Source: an uncultured Bryobacteraceae bacterium (GTDB lineage Bacteria; Acidobacteriota; Terriglobia; Bryobacterales; Bryobacteraceae). Taken from it: 64,000 bases of DNA. Shown piece after piece: positions 6,484 through 13,998 of the stretch. Each line of letters starts with the position of its first letter. Within the stretch, counting starts at the first letter, position 1. Under the pieces are notes generated by a model. The model worked only from the letters and a program-made list of their open reading frames with translations. It ran no database searches and was not told the origin of the DNA. Position numbers and translations under genes: made by a program. The stretch is taken from assembly GCA_937924525.1 (NCBI GenBank), contig CALDSU010000018.1, forward strand, positions 1-64,000. The letters run 5' to 3'.

Positions 6484-8489
6484 GACCGCACCGCCGCGGT
6501 TTTCTTCAGCACACCCACCACCTCGGTCCGGGCATACTCCCGCCGCACCTTCGCCGGCACCAGACAGATCAGCGTGCCCAGCACCAGCGTCACGGAACCG
6601 ACCCAAATCCAGGTGACCAGGGGGAACAGATAGGCCTGCACCGTCGCCTTCCCGTCTTCTCCGGTTCCGGCGAAATTCAGATACAGATCTTCGTTGAGCC
6701 GTCTGCGAATCGCGACGCGGCCGACCGGCTGCCGGCTGGCCTTATAGAACTGCCGCTCGGGCTCCAGCGTGCCCGCGAAGGCGCCGTTTTTCCACACGTC
6801 GATCTTGGCGTGCTGCCAGGTATAGTTCTCGTTGTCGCCGTCGGTGACCTCGCGTACTTTCAGTTCGTAGCTGCCCAGGCGAATCGGCTCGCCAATGGCG
6901 ACTTCCCGGGTCACGTCCTGGTTGAAGGCCGCTCCGGTGAAGCCGATAAACATCAGCACAATGCCCATGTGTACGATGTATCCGCCGTAGCGGCGCGTGT
7001 TGCGATGAGTGAGCTCAACCAGGGCCATGGCGTACGAGACCTGGTTTTTCGCTCGGATGGCGGCCGCGCCGCGATGAAACTCGGCCAGCACCGTGAGCGC
7101 CACGAACAGGCAGAAGCCAAAAGAGATCACGGCGTAGAAATTCCGCATCCCGGCCGCCACCAGGCCGCCGGCCAGCGCCAGCGACGCCAAGCCCGGCCAG
7201 AGAAAGTTTTTCCGCAGGCTCTCGACCGAAGTGCGCCGCCAGGCAAACAGCGGGCCCACGCCGGTCAGGAACAGCAGGAACAGTCCGATGGGGATCATCA
7301 GCCGGTTGAACCAGGCGGCGTCGAGGGAAATCTTTTCGCCTGTCGCGGCTTCGGAGATCACCGGGAACAGCGTGCCCCAGAGCACGGCGAAGCAACTCGC
7401 CAGCAGGATCAGGTTATTGAACAGGAAGCTGGACTCGCGGGAAACCACGCTCTCAAGCTGCGCTTCGCTCTTGAGAAAATCCAGGCGGTCCAGAATCAGG
7501 TACGTGGTGGCGGCGATGCCGATCGCCAGGAAGCCGACGAACCAATGGCCGATGGCGGACTGGGCGAAAGTGTGCACACTGCTCACAATGCCGGACCGGG
7601 TCAGAAACGTGCCAAAGATGCAGAGGAAAAACGAGGAGGACACCAAGGTCATGTTCCAGACCTTCATCATTCCTTTCTTCTCCTGCATCATGACGGAGTG
7701 CAGAAAAGCCGTGGAACTCAGCCACGGCAGCAGCGAAGCGTTCTCCACCGGGTCCCAAGCCCAATAGCCGCCCCAACCCAGCGCCGCGTATGCCCAGGCC
7801 GCGCCCAGCAGAATCCCGACGCCCTGAAACAACCACGTGACCAGGCTCCAGCGCCGGGTCGTGTGGATCCACGCTTCGCCCGGCAAACGGTGGATCAGGG
7901 AGCCGATGGCGAACGCGAACGGCACCGCCATGCCGACGTAACCCAGGTAAAGCATCGGCGGGTGAATCGCCATCGCCGGATATTGCAGCAGGGGATTCAG
8001 CCCGTTTCCGTCCGGCACGGAGATCACGGCGCCGTCTTGCGCGATCACCTGAAACGGGTTCGCGATGAACGCATTCAGAATCAGAAAGAACGTCTGCGTC
8101 GTCATCAGCACCGCGGTCGTGTACGGCATGATCTCCCGCAGTTTCCGCCGGTTGGTGAACACCGCGACCGAAGCGTAAGTCGCCAGCAGCCAACTCCAGA
8201 ATAGGAGGGAACCTTCCTGACCGCCCCACCAGGCGGCGAATTTGTACGCCGCCGGCATGGCGCGATTCGAATGCTGCGCGACATACGCCAGGCGGAAGTC
8301 GCTGGTCATCAACGCATATACCAGCACGGCGGAGGCAACGGTCAGCAGAATCCACACCGAGTACACCGCGCGCTCGGCGCTGACAATCAGGAACAGATTC
8401 TTCCGCCACTTGCCGGCCACCGACCCGGCCACGGCATAGACGGAGAGACAAAAGGCGAGAAGGACCGCGAGCGCTCCCAGGTTTTCCAT
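6480..8489 (-). CDS. ccmF: CcmF, cytochrome c haem lyase subunit
   Basis: This 669-residue polytopic membrane protein has roughly 14-15 spans, the usual size for CcmF. The tryptophan-rich motif WGGYWAWDPVENASLLPWL binds haem in the ligation site, and the sequence also carries the flanking motifs AWWGGQEGSLLFW and YPAMAIHPPMLYLGYVG with conserved histidine. A periplasmic beta domain precedes the last span. It catalyses attachment of haem from CcmE to apocytochrome CxxCH motifs together with CcmH. The ATG lies 10 bases after the ccmE stop; earlier in-frame codons fall inside ccmE. Confidence 0.96.
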   Translation of the reverse strand: MENLGALAVLLAFCLSVYAVAGSVAGKWRKNLFLIVSAERAVYSVWILLTVASAVLVYALMTSDFRLAYVAQHSNRAMPAAYKFAAWWGGQEGSLLFWSWLLATYASVAVFTNRRKLREIMPYTTAVLMTTQTFFLILNAFIANPFQVIAQDGAVISVPDGNGLNPLLQYPAMAIHPPMLYLGYVGMAVPFAFAIGSLIHRLPGEAWIHTTRRWSLVTWLFQGVGILLGAAWAYAALGWGGYWAWDPVENASLLPWLSSTAFLHSVMMQEKKGMMKVWNMTLVSSSFFLCIFGTFLTRSGIVSSVHTFAQSAIGHWFVGFLAIGIAATTYLILDRLDFLKSEAQLESVVSRESSFLFNNLILLASCFAVLWGTLFPVISEAATGEKISLDAAWFNRLMIPIGLFLLFLTGVGPLFAWRRTSVESLRKNFLWPGLASLALAGGLVAAGMRNFYAVISFGFCLFVALTVLAEFHRGAAAIRAKNQVSYAMALVELTHRNTRRYGGYIVHMGIVLMFIGFTGAAFNQDVTREVAIGEPIRLGSYELKVREVTDGDNENYTWQHAKIDVWKNGAFAGTLEPERQFYKASRQPVGRVAIRRRLNEDLYLNFAGTGEDGKATVQAYLFPLVTWIWVGSVTLVLGTLICLVPAKVRREYARTEVVGVLKKTAAVRS

Positions 8490-8499
8490 AACTGTTTGA

Positions 8500-8967
8500 C
8501 TACATCCCCGCAGACTTGGATGCCGGAGGAAGCGAGGAGGTCTTGGGACCGCCGTAATACTGCGGCTGGCCGGACTCTCCTTGCTTCGGGGCATACTTGG
8601 ATGCGCATTTCGCCTGGATCTTCCCGGCGCGGAACACTCCGTCCGGGCCGAGTTTTCCCTCGGCGAGCGCCTGGGCCTCGTCCCGGAATGTGTCCGGCAG
8701 CGGTTCCGAGCCCGTGTAGATGACGCGCAGTTGCTGGCCCTCGCCCGCCAGTGTGAACGCCACTTCGCCGCCGCGCCGCTCGATGGATCCTTTCACCACG
8801 TCGCCGGCGACGCGCAGGCGTTTCTGGCCGCCTTCCTCGCCCATCGCCTTCAATTCGGCGATCGTCTTGTAATACGTCTGCGTTTCACCCACGTTGGCCG
8901 TGGCCAGCCACACCAGCGTGCCGATGATCACACCAATCAACGCGGCGAACTTCGCGTACTTGTTCAT
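8500..8967 (-). CDS. ccmE: CcmE haem chaperone, cysteine (CxxxY) variant
   Basis: This 155-residue protein has an N-terminal anchor (about 7-25) and an OB-fold domain (about 45-120), then a flexible tail. CcmE receives haem covalently from CcmC and hands it to CcmF. In classical CcmE the haem ligand is a histidine in an HxxxY motif. Here the corresponding sequence is IQAKCASKY, with C121 and Y125, so this is the cysteine-type CcmE described in archaea and some other bacteria. First gene of the operon, with a GAGG Shine-Dalgarno upstream. Confidence 0.93.
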   Translation of the reverse strand: MNKYAKFAALIGVIIGTLVWLATANVGETQTYYKTIAELKAMGEEGGQKRLRVAGDVVKGSIERRGGEVAFTLAGEGQQLRVIYTGSEPLPDTFRDEAQALAEGKLGPDGVFRAGKIQAKCASKYAPKQGESGQPQYYGGPKTSSLPPASKSAGM

Positions 8968-8991
8968 ACGGCGCCTCGCTCCTGAACTTTC

Positions 8992-8997
8992 AGTATA
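8992..8997 (-). promoter_or_regulatory. Candidate -10 box upstream of ccmE
   Basis: TATACT on the minus strand lies about 25 bases before the ccmE ATG. No good -35 is visible 17 bases further upstream, so support is limited. Confidence 0.3.
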
Positions 8998-9153
8998 TCT
9001 CCGAGCGCGGACTGCGTGATTTCACCCCGCTGTACACCAGCCGACCTCCCGCCCGTCTCCAGACACTGTGGGAAAAGCCGCACCGGGCGCCGGAAGCAGA
9101 TCCTTTCGCCGCGGCGGCATACAATAGGAAGGACAGAGTGAAACGGAGCCAGC

Positions 9154-10077
9154 ATGATCCGCAACCTTATCATCGCGTTCAGTCTGAGCTGCACGTTGGG
9201 GGCCGATACGCTCGAATTGCGCGATGGCCGGACAATTCAAGGAACTTTCCTGGGCGGAACCTCCCGGCAGATTCGGATGGAAGTGGGAGATCGCGTGGAG
9301 ACCTACGCCGTGACCGACGTCAAAGCGCTGCGCTTCGAGACGGGGCCAGCAATGATGCCGTATCCGGCGACCGGCGCGGTGCAACCCACGGTAAGCGGGG
9401 CGATCGTCACCGCGCCCGGCGCTTCGGTAAACGCTCCCGCGCCGGTAAACGCTCCCGCGCCTGCGTCCACGGCGCCGGCTTCGTCAACCGGCGCGCCAGC
9501 CGTGGCGGACTCCGGCCTGTCGATCCGGCCCACAGCCGCACCGCGCCAGGACGAACCGGCGCCAGCGCCCTCGGGGCGGGAAGTGCCCGCCGGGACGTCC
9601 ATCGTCGTCCGGACCATCGATCCCATCGATTCACAAAACGCCACGATCGGCCAGACGTTCGCGGCCACCACGGACGAACCGGTGGTGGTGAACGGGGAGA
9701 CGTTGATTCGGCGGGGCGCCGAGGTGGTGGTGAGGCTGGTGGAGGATAAGGAATCCGGCCGCCTGACCGGGCGCGCCGAACTGGCGCTGGCGCTCGACTC
9801 GATCAAGGTTGAGGGGCGGGTGATCCCCATCGTGACCGAGGAAGTGCGGCGGCAGAGCGAATCGCGGAGCAGGGCCAGCGCCATGGTGATCGGGGGTACC
9901 GCCGCGGTGGGCGCGCTTATCGGCGCGATTGCCGGCGGCGGCACGGGAGCCGCAGTTGGCGCAGCGGCGGGCGCGGGCGCCGGCACCGGCGCGCAAGTGC
10001 TGACCAAGGGCCAGCGGGTGCGCATCCCGCCGGAGACTCGTTTGAGCTTCGCCTTGCAAAGCGCCCTGCGGCTATGA
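9154..10077 (+). CDS. Secreted protein with C-terminal glycine-zipper segment
   Basis: This 307-residue protein has a signal peptide (about 1-16), a small N-terminal domain with LELRDGRTIQGTFLGG and VTDVKALRFE, then an Ala/Pro-rich linker. A beta-rich domain (about 145-240) follows, with GTSIVVRTIDPIDS and LIRRGAEVVVRLVEDKE. A glycine-zipper region is present near 250-285 (GGTAAVGALIGAIAGGG), then a final segment containing KGQRVRIPPETRLSFAL. It is probably envelope-associated. I recognise the layout from other Acidobacteriota proteins but know no function. It overlaps the next gene as ATGA. Confidence 0.8.
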   Translation: MIRNLIIAFSLSCTLGADTLELRDGRTIQGTFLGGTSRQIRMEVGDRVETYAVTDVKALRFETGPAMMPYPATGAVQPTVSGAIVTAPGASVNAPAPVNAPAPASTAPASSTGAPAVADSGLSIRPTAAPRQDEPAPAPSGREVPAGTSIVVRTIDPIDSQNATIGQTFAATTDEPVVVNGETLIRRGAEVVVRLVEDKESGRLTGRAELALALDSIKVEGRVIPIVTEEVRRQSESRSRASAMVIGGTAAVGALIGAIAGGGTGAAVGAAAGAGAGTGAQVLTKGQRVRIPPETRLSFALQSALRL

Positions 10078-10640
10078 TCCCGCTGTTCCTCCTGCTGGCC
10101 GCGCCCGCCGCGGCCCCGCACGCCGTGGAGGGCAATCCCCGGGCGGCGGTCCGCGTTTTGATCTACGAGGACCTCCAATGCTCCGATTGCGCCGCGTTCC
10201 GCCGCATGCTGGACGAGAGCCTGCTGCCGCGATTCGGTGCGCGCGTCGCGTTTGAGCACCGCGATTTTCCGCTCGCCCGGCATGACTGGGCGAGGCCGGC
10301 GGCGATGGCGGCGCGTCACTTCGCCCGCCAGCGTCCGCAAGTCGGCATCGCCTGGCGGCGGGAGATCCTGTCGCGGATCCGCGAGACTTCGGCTGCGACC
10401 TTGCCCGAACGGGTGCGAGCCTTTGCGCGGGCGCACGGCTTGGATGCCGCCGCCGCGGTGGCCGCGCTGGACGACGTGAAGCTGGCCGAGGCCGTCGACG
10501 CCGACTACCAGGACGGGATCGCGCGCGGCATTTCCCGCACGCCCACGGTGCTGGTCGAGGGCGTCGCCTTCGTCGAGCCAGCCAGTCCCGACGGCATCGC
10601 CGCGGCTTTACAGCAAGCGCTGCAGAAAGTACCGGAATGA
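10074..10640 (+). CDS. DsbA-like secreted thioredoxin-fold protein
   Basis: This 188-residue protein has a signal peptide (about 1-14) and a thioredoxin-4/DsbA-type fold. The active-site pair is C36-S-D-C39, and the cis-proline loop reads SRTPTVLV near residue 156. Between them lies the helical insertion typical of DsbA. It could oxidise or reduce envelope thiols. Since the nearby ccm operon lacks an obvious CcmG thioredoxin, a role in haem-ligation thiol chemistry is possible but unproven. ATGA overlaps on both sides tie it to the neighbouring genes. Confidence 0.85.
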   Translation: MIPLFLLLAAPAAAPHAVEGNPRAAVRVLIYEDLQCSDCAAFRRMLDESLLPRFGARVAFEHRDFPLARHDWARPAAMAARHFARQRPQVGIAWRREILSRIRETSAATLPERVRAFARAHGLDAAAAVAALDDVKLAEAVDADYQDGIARGISRTPTVLVEGVAFVEPASPDGIAAALQQALQKVPE

Positions 10641-11380
10641 CTCAACCGACCGCCATTGTGACCGGCGCCAGCCGAGGCATCGGCCGCGCCATCGCCACGG
10701 AACTGGCGAAAACCCATCGCGTGCTGGCCACCTACAAGGGCCGGCGCGACGCCGCTGAATCCCTGCGCGACCAGACCGGCTGCGACATCTTTCAGTGCGA
10801 CAACGCCTCCCGCGACGACCGGGCCGCGCTGGTCGCGTACGCGCGCCGGACCTTCGGCGCGCTCGACCTGCTGGTGAACAACGCCGGTATGCCACAGCGG
10901 GAGCGCCGGGACGTCCTCGAAGCCGGCGAAGAGAGCTACGACGAGGTGCTCGCTACCAACCTGAAGGGTCCGCACTTCCTCACCCAGCTTGTGGCGCGGT
11001 GGATGCTGGAAACCGAACCGCGGCGGGGACGGATCATCTTTATCACCTCAATCTCTTCCTTCGCGGCGTCGGTGGCGCGCGCGGAGTACTGCATTTCGAA
11101 GGCGGGGCTGAGCATGTCGGTCTCCCTGTACGCCCAGCGTCTGGCGGCGGAAGGCATCGGCGTGTTTGAAATTCGGCCGGGCGTGATCCGCACCGACATG
11201 ATCGCGGCCGTGGAAAAACAGTACGAAGAGCGCATCGCGGCCGGCCTGGTGCCCCAGCGCCGGATGGGCGAAGGAGAGGATGTCGCCAAGGCCGTCCGCG
11301 CCATCGCCGATGGACTGCTGGACTACGCCACCGGGCAGATCCTGAACGTGGACGGCGGCTTTCACTTGCGTAGTCTGTAA
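10637..11380 (+). CDS. Short-chain dehydrogenase/reductase, 3-oxoacyl-ACP reductase-like
   Basis: This 247-residue classical SDR has the cofactor motif TGASRGIGRAIA at residues 9-20, LVNNAG, a catalytic serine in ITSISSF, and the YCISK tyrosine-lysine pair. It ends with GQILNVDGGFHL, the usual FabG-type terminus. It reduces or oxidises a carbonyl or alcohol with NAD(P)(H); the substrate is not predictable. It is the last of three overlapping genes, with the start overlapping the preceding stop (ATGA). Confidence 0.92.
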   Translation: MTQPTAIVTGASRGIGRAIATELAKTHRVLATYKGRRDAAESLRDQTGCDIFQCDNASRDDRAALVAYARRTFGALDLLVNNAGMPQRERRDVLEAGEESYDEVLATNLKGPHFLTQLVARWMLETEPRRGRIIFITSISSFAASVARAEYCISKAGLSMSVSLYAQRLAAEGIGVFEIRPGVIRTDMIAAVEKQYEERIAAGLVPQRRMGEGEDVAKAVRAIADGLLDYATGQILNVDGGFHLRSL

Positions 11381-11396
11381 GGGACTGCGTCGCGGG

Positions 11397-13139
11397 CTAT
11401 TTCACCGCGATGGTGGCGGTAGCGGGGCTGCTGCGCCCGGCGATGGTGACGACCACCGGCAGATCCTTGCCGCTTTTCGCCGTGGTGGGAACCGTGACGT
11501 TGAGTTGCACCAGCCCGGCGATCGACCCGGGGGCCGCGCCGGCATAGGTGACGGTGGCTCCATCGCCGGCGATGCTGACGGAGACCGAACCGGCGAGCAA
11601 CGGCGGCGGCGCGGCGATGATGGCCCCGTCGCCGGCGGCGGGATTCAACGCGCCGCCCCCGGTCAGGAACATCACTACGGTGGAACCCTTGAGCGCTGGG
11701 TTGTTGCCCGAGTTCAGCGAGTAGCTGTTGGCGGCGGCGTTGTAGTTCAGGATCGCGCCCTGGCCGCGCCCGGAAGAGTCCGTGGTAAACAAGCCCGGTT
11801 CGGCGTCCTCCACCGCCAGGGTCACCGGGTCGGACACGAGCGCGTTGTAGGTAACCCGCAGCGCGACCGTGCCCCCGGGGGCAGCGGCGAAGGGAACCAC
11901 GGCGTTGATCTGGTTGGCGAACACGAAGACCAGCGGCGCGGGGGTCCAGATGGTGGGGGTCAATTCGAACTCGACCAGCGCCGGCGGAGTTCCGAGGCTG
12001 GTGGGAAACACACAGGGAGCAGGGTTGCAGACCGGCGTGGCCTGCAACACCGACGAGGGCCCCATCCCCGAACCGAAGATCGCGATGATCTCGCCGGGCG
12101 AGACCACGGGATGGGAACCGTTGGAAGGCGCGTGGAAACTGGCGGCGTTGACCACGGCCTGCACCCGCGGCCCAGGCGGGGTCACGGTGAAATTCACCGG
12201 GTTGGACGCCGCCTGCGGCGGATTGGTCACGGTGATCGCCAAGGTCCCCTCCGCAGTGAGCAGGTTGCGGGGAATGACCGCGAGCATGGCGTCCGTGCTC
12301 AGCCAGGTGGACGTGAGCACGGTGGTTCCCGCCCGGACCACCGAGCGATCCTTAAACAAGTGCTGCCCGCGCAGGGTGATCGTGGTGTCCAGCGAGCCGA
12401 TGGGCGCGGCGCTCGGCCAGATGCTGGAGAGCACGGCGACGCCGGCTTGTACCGTCAGGGTCACCGCTACGTCGATCTTCTTGTTGGCCGCGTTGGTGGA
12501 GGAGATGGTGATTTTGCCCGTGTAGCTGCCGGGGTTGAGGCCCTGCGGCGAAAGGCTGACCGTGACGGCGACCGGACTGCCCGCCACCGCGATACCGGTG
12601 GTCTTGTCGATCGACAGCCACGTTCCCCCCGCCGCGGCGAACGTGAGTGAAACCGGTTCGCCGTCGGTGGCGATCGCCAGTGACTGGGACGCCGGAACAG
12701 GCTGGTCGGTTTGCCAGGTAAACGTGAGCGCGTTCGGCAGGGCGACCATGGTGGGCGGAGGGGTCCGCACCAGGAGCGTCACCGGCACCGAAACCGGTCC
12801 CGCCGAGCCGGTCGCCTCAATCGTCACGGTGGCCGTGTAATCCCCGGCGAGCAGGCTGGAGGGATTCACGTAGAGGGAAAACGCCGTGCCGGTCTTGCCG
12901 GAGGCGGGGGTGGCGATCAACCAGTGCGCTCCAGGCGAGACCGTCACGCTGAACGTCAACGCCGCGCCACTCGACTGTTTCACGGTGACTTTTTGTTCCT
13001 TGGGAACCGTTCCCCCCAGGGTGTAGGAAAACTGCACCGCTGCCGGACTGGCGCTCAGCGTGGGACCTTGCGGCCACGCCGGCGCCGCCCAAAGGATCCA
13101 CGCCACAACCTTCGCGACTGCAAGGCGGGAAGTCGTCAC
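11397..13139 (-). CDS. Secreted BACON/IPT protein with Solibacter-type C-terminal domain
   Basis: This 580-residue exported protein has a GTG start and a signal peptide (about 1-24). Two BACON-like beta-sandwich repeats (about 27-128 and 131-232) come first, then an IPT/TIG domain (about 235-318). The C-terminal domain of about 240 residues contains VVNAASFHAPSNG, PGEIIAIFGSGMGP, QINAVVPFAA and LKGSTVVMFLTGGG. This last domain matches the family TIGR03437 found in great numbers in Solibacter and relatives, and it is the best taxonomic marker here. A surface or adhesion role is likely, without known ligand. Confidence 0.88.
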   Translation of the reverse strand: MTTSRLAVAKVVAWILWAAPAWPQGPTLSASPAAVQFSYTLGGTVPKEQKVTVKQSSGAALTFSVTVSPGAHWLIATPASGKTGTAFSLYVNPSSLLAGDYTATVTIEATGSAGPVSVPVTLLVRTPPPTMVALPNALTFTWQTDQPVPASQSLAIATDGEPVSLTFAAAGGTWLSIDKTTGIAVAGSPVAVTVSLSPQGLNPGSYTGKITISSTNAANKKIDVAVTLTVQAGVAVLSSIWPSAAPIGSLDTTITLRGQHLFKDRSVVRAGTTVLTSTWLSTDAMLAVIPRNLLTAEGTLAITVTNPPQAASNPVNFTVTPPGPRVQAVVNAASFHAPSNGSHPVVSPGEIIAIFGSGMGPSSVLQATPVCNPAPCVFPTSLGTPPALVEFELTPTIWTPAPLVFVFANQINAVVPFAAAPGGTVALRVTYNALVSDPVTLAVEDAEPGLFTTDSSGRGQGAILNYNAAANSYSLNSGNNPALKGSTVVMFLTGGGALNPAAGDGAIIAAPPPLLAGSVSVSIAGDGATVTYAGAAPGSIAGLVQLNVTVPTTAKSGKDLPVVVTIAGRSSPATATIAVK

Positions 13140-13353
13140 GTCCGTTCGTCTCGCAGGACCGTCTGGCCCTCAGTTACGTTATCGGCGCCCGGCGGCGGGT
13201 CTTTAGATCAGCGCCGAACGACCCGCCGTGGCCCGCGTTCCGCCCTGAAACAACTGTCCTAACCTGACACACCGCCGCCTAGCAGGCGTACAGTTTTTGC
13301 ACGCCAAGTAGACACCTTCCCCAACCAGATATTGAAAAAACAGCACTTATGGT
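13140..13353. other. Non-coding region upstream of the sigma-54 element, with inverted repeats
   Basis: No gene is seen. GGCGGGTC (13194-13201) and GACCCGCC (13220-13227) form an 8-bp inverted repeat with an 18-base loop. TGTC-N7-GACA lies at 13255-13269, about 110-125 bases before the predicted RNA start, where sigma-54 activators usually bind. Neither is proven to be an operator. Confidence 0.3.
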
Positions 13354-13370
13354 TTGGCACGCGCGTTGCA
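13354..13370 (+). promoter_or_regulatory. Sigma-54 (-24/-12) promoter
   Basis: The sequence TTGGCACGCGCGTTGCA matches the sigma-54 consensus YTGGCACGrNNNTTGCW at every constrained position except the weak purine. The GG (-24) and GC (-12) are correctly spaced. Predicted transcription start is about 13381. It needs an enhancer-binding activator; none is encoded in the window. Confidence 0.75.
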
Positions 13371-13380
13371 ACCTGAATGG

Positions 13381-13591
13381 GCGTGACTGCACAACGCCAG
13401 GTTCGAGGAAAGGCAATTGATCCCCTTTTCAGCCCACCTGATTACCGCTCAACCATGACGTCACAATTCCTGCTCTCACCTGACTTCCCCGCACAATTGC
13501 CTCCTCGAGCCTGAAGCAGGATCGAATTTCGAGCGCAGCAAGAAAATTCGGAGATACAGCGCGCACGGCGCGGGGTATCTCCGTTTTTTTT
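13381..13591 (+). ncRNA. Candidate sigma-54-dependent structured small RNA, about 211 nt
   Basis: Between the -24/-12 element and an intrinsic terminator lies a stretch without a convincing gene but with strong predicted structure. There is a 5' hairpin GGCGT/ACGCC (13380-13384 with 13394-13398). A long stem pairs TCGAGGA+GGCAATTG (13403-13409 and 13412-13419, AA bulge) with 13494-13508, 15 bp in all. A small hairpin CCTG-AAG-CAGG (13510-13520) precedes the terminator. The long stem closes a 74-base loop (13420-13493) that is poor in G and rich in C, with TCCCC and CACCT strings suited to pairing with ribosome-binding sites. A 45-codon frame from 13377 starts before the predicted transcript, so coding is unlikely. 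It does not look like tmRNA, 6S or RNase P to me. Confidence 0.6.
13549..13591 (+). terminator. Intrinsic terminator of the candidate small RNA
   Basis: CGGAGATAC (13549-13557) pairs with GTATCTCCG (13575-13583). An inner CGCGC/GCGCG stem encloses an ACG loop, and eight T follow directly. The U-tract lies on the plus-strand side only, so the direction is clear. Confidence 0.88.
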
Positions 13592-13998
13592 CCGGCAGTA
13601 CACCCCTACCTCCGAGATTCTTTTCAAGACCGGTGTGCCCCGGACGAAAAGCTTTCCATGCAACGTGCAGATGTGGAAACCAATCACGAGGAATTGGAAG
13701 TCTCATTGAGCCTTCTGCAACTGGCCCGCGCCCTCGGGCAACCCCAGGAGGAGGCGAGCCCGGCGGCCGGCCCGCTCGCCCGCTTAGAGCAAGAGCGCCA
13801 GTGTTAAACCGAGGACTCCTTAGCCTTTCGCGTCACGGGCATCGACTGCACAGGCTCCCTTCCGCCGCCACCAGATCAGCCGTATTGTCCCCGAGCCTGT
13901 GTCTTCAGGCTGCAGAGGCCCGCTCGCTTGCCTCTCGCGGCTGCGCTCAAGACTGGGTTACGGGGCGCCGCATCGCGCTTGACAAAGGGGTCGTCCAC
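13592..13998. other. Intergenic region downstream of the small RNA
   Basis: Apart from one weak small frame (13658-13807) I see no gene, terminator or repeat that I can support. Longer open frames here have no start signal or family resemblance. Confidence 0.4.
13658..13807 (+). CDS. Possible small protein of 49 residues
   Basis: The frame begins MQRADVETNHEELEVSLSLL and ends with a Q/E-rich tail, ARLEQERQC. It is acidic, mostly helical in character and has no signal peptide. No clear Shine-Dalgarno or promoter precedes it, and the strong terminator at 13591 would block read-through from the sigma-54 promoter. I list it because it has a more plausible composition than the other frames here, but it may be spurious. 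Confidence 0.18.
   Translation: MQRADVETNHEELEVSLSLLQLARALGQPQEEASPAAGPLARLEQERQC

Noticed and set aside
13377-13514. 45-codon frame inside the candidate small RNA
   Set aside because: Its ATG lies before the predicted transcription start, there is no Shine-Dalgarno, and the sequence is explained by pairing arms.
13381-13591. 6S RNA, tmRNA or RNase P RNA at this place
   Set aside because: Length and secondary structure do not fit: one long stem closing a largely unpaired C-rich loop, no tRNA-like end, no peptide tag and no known core motifs.
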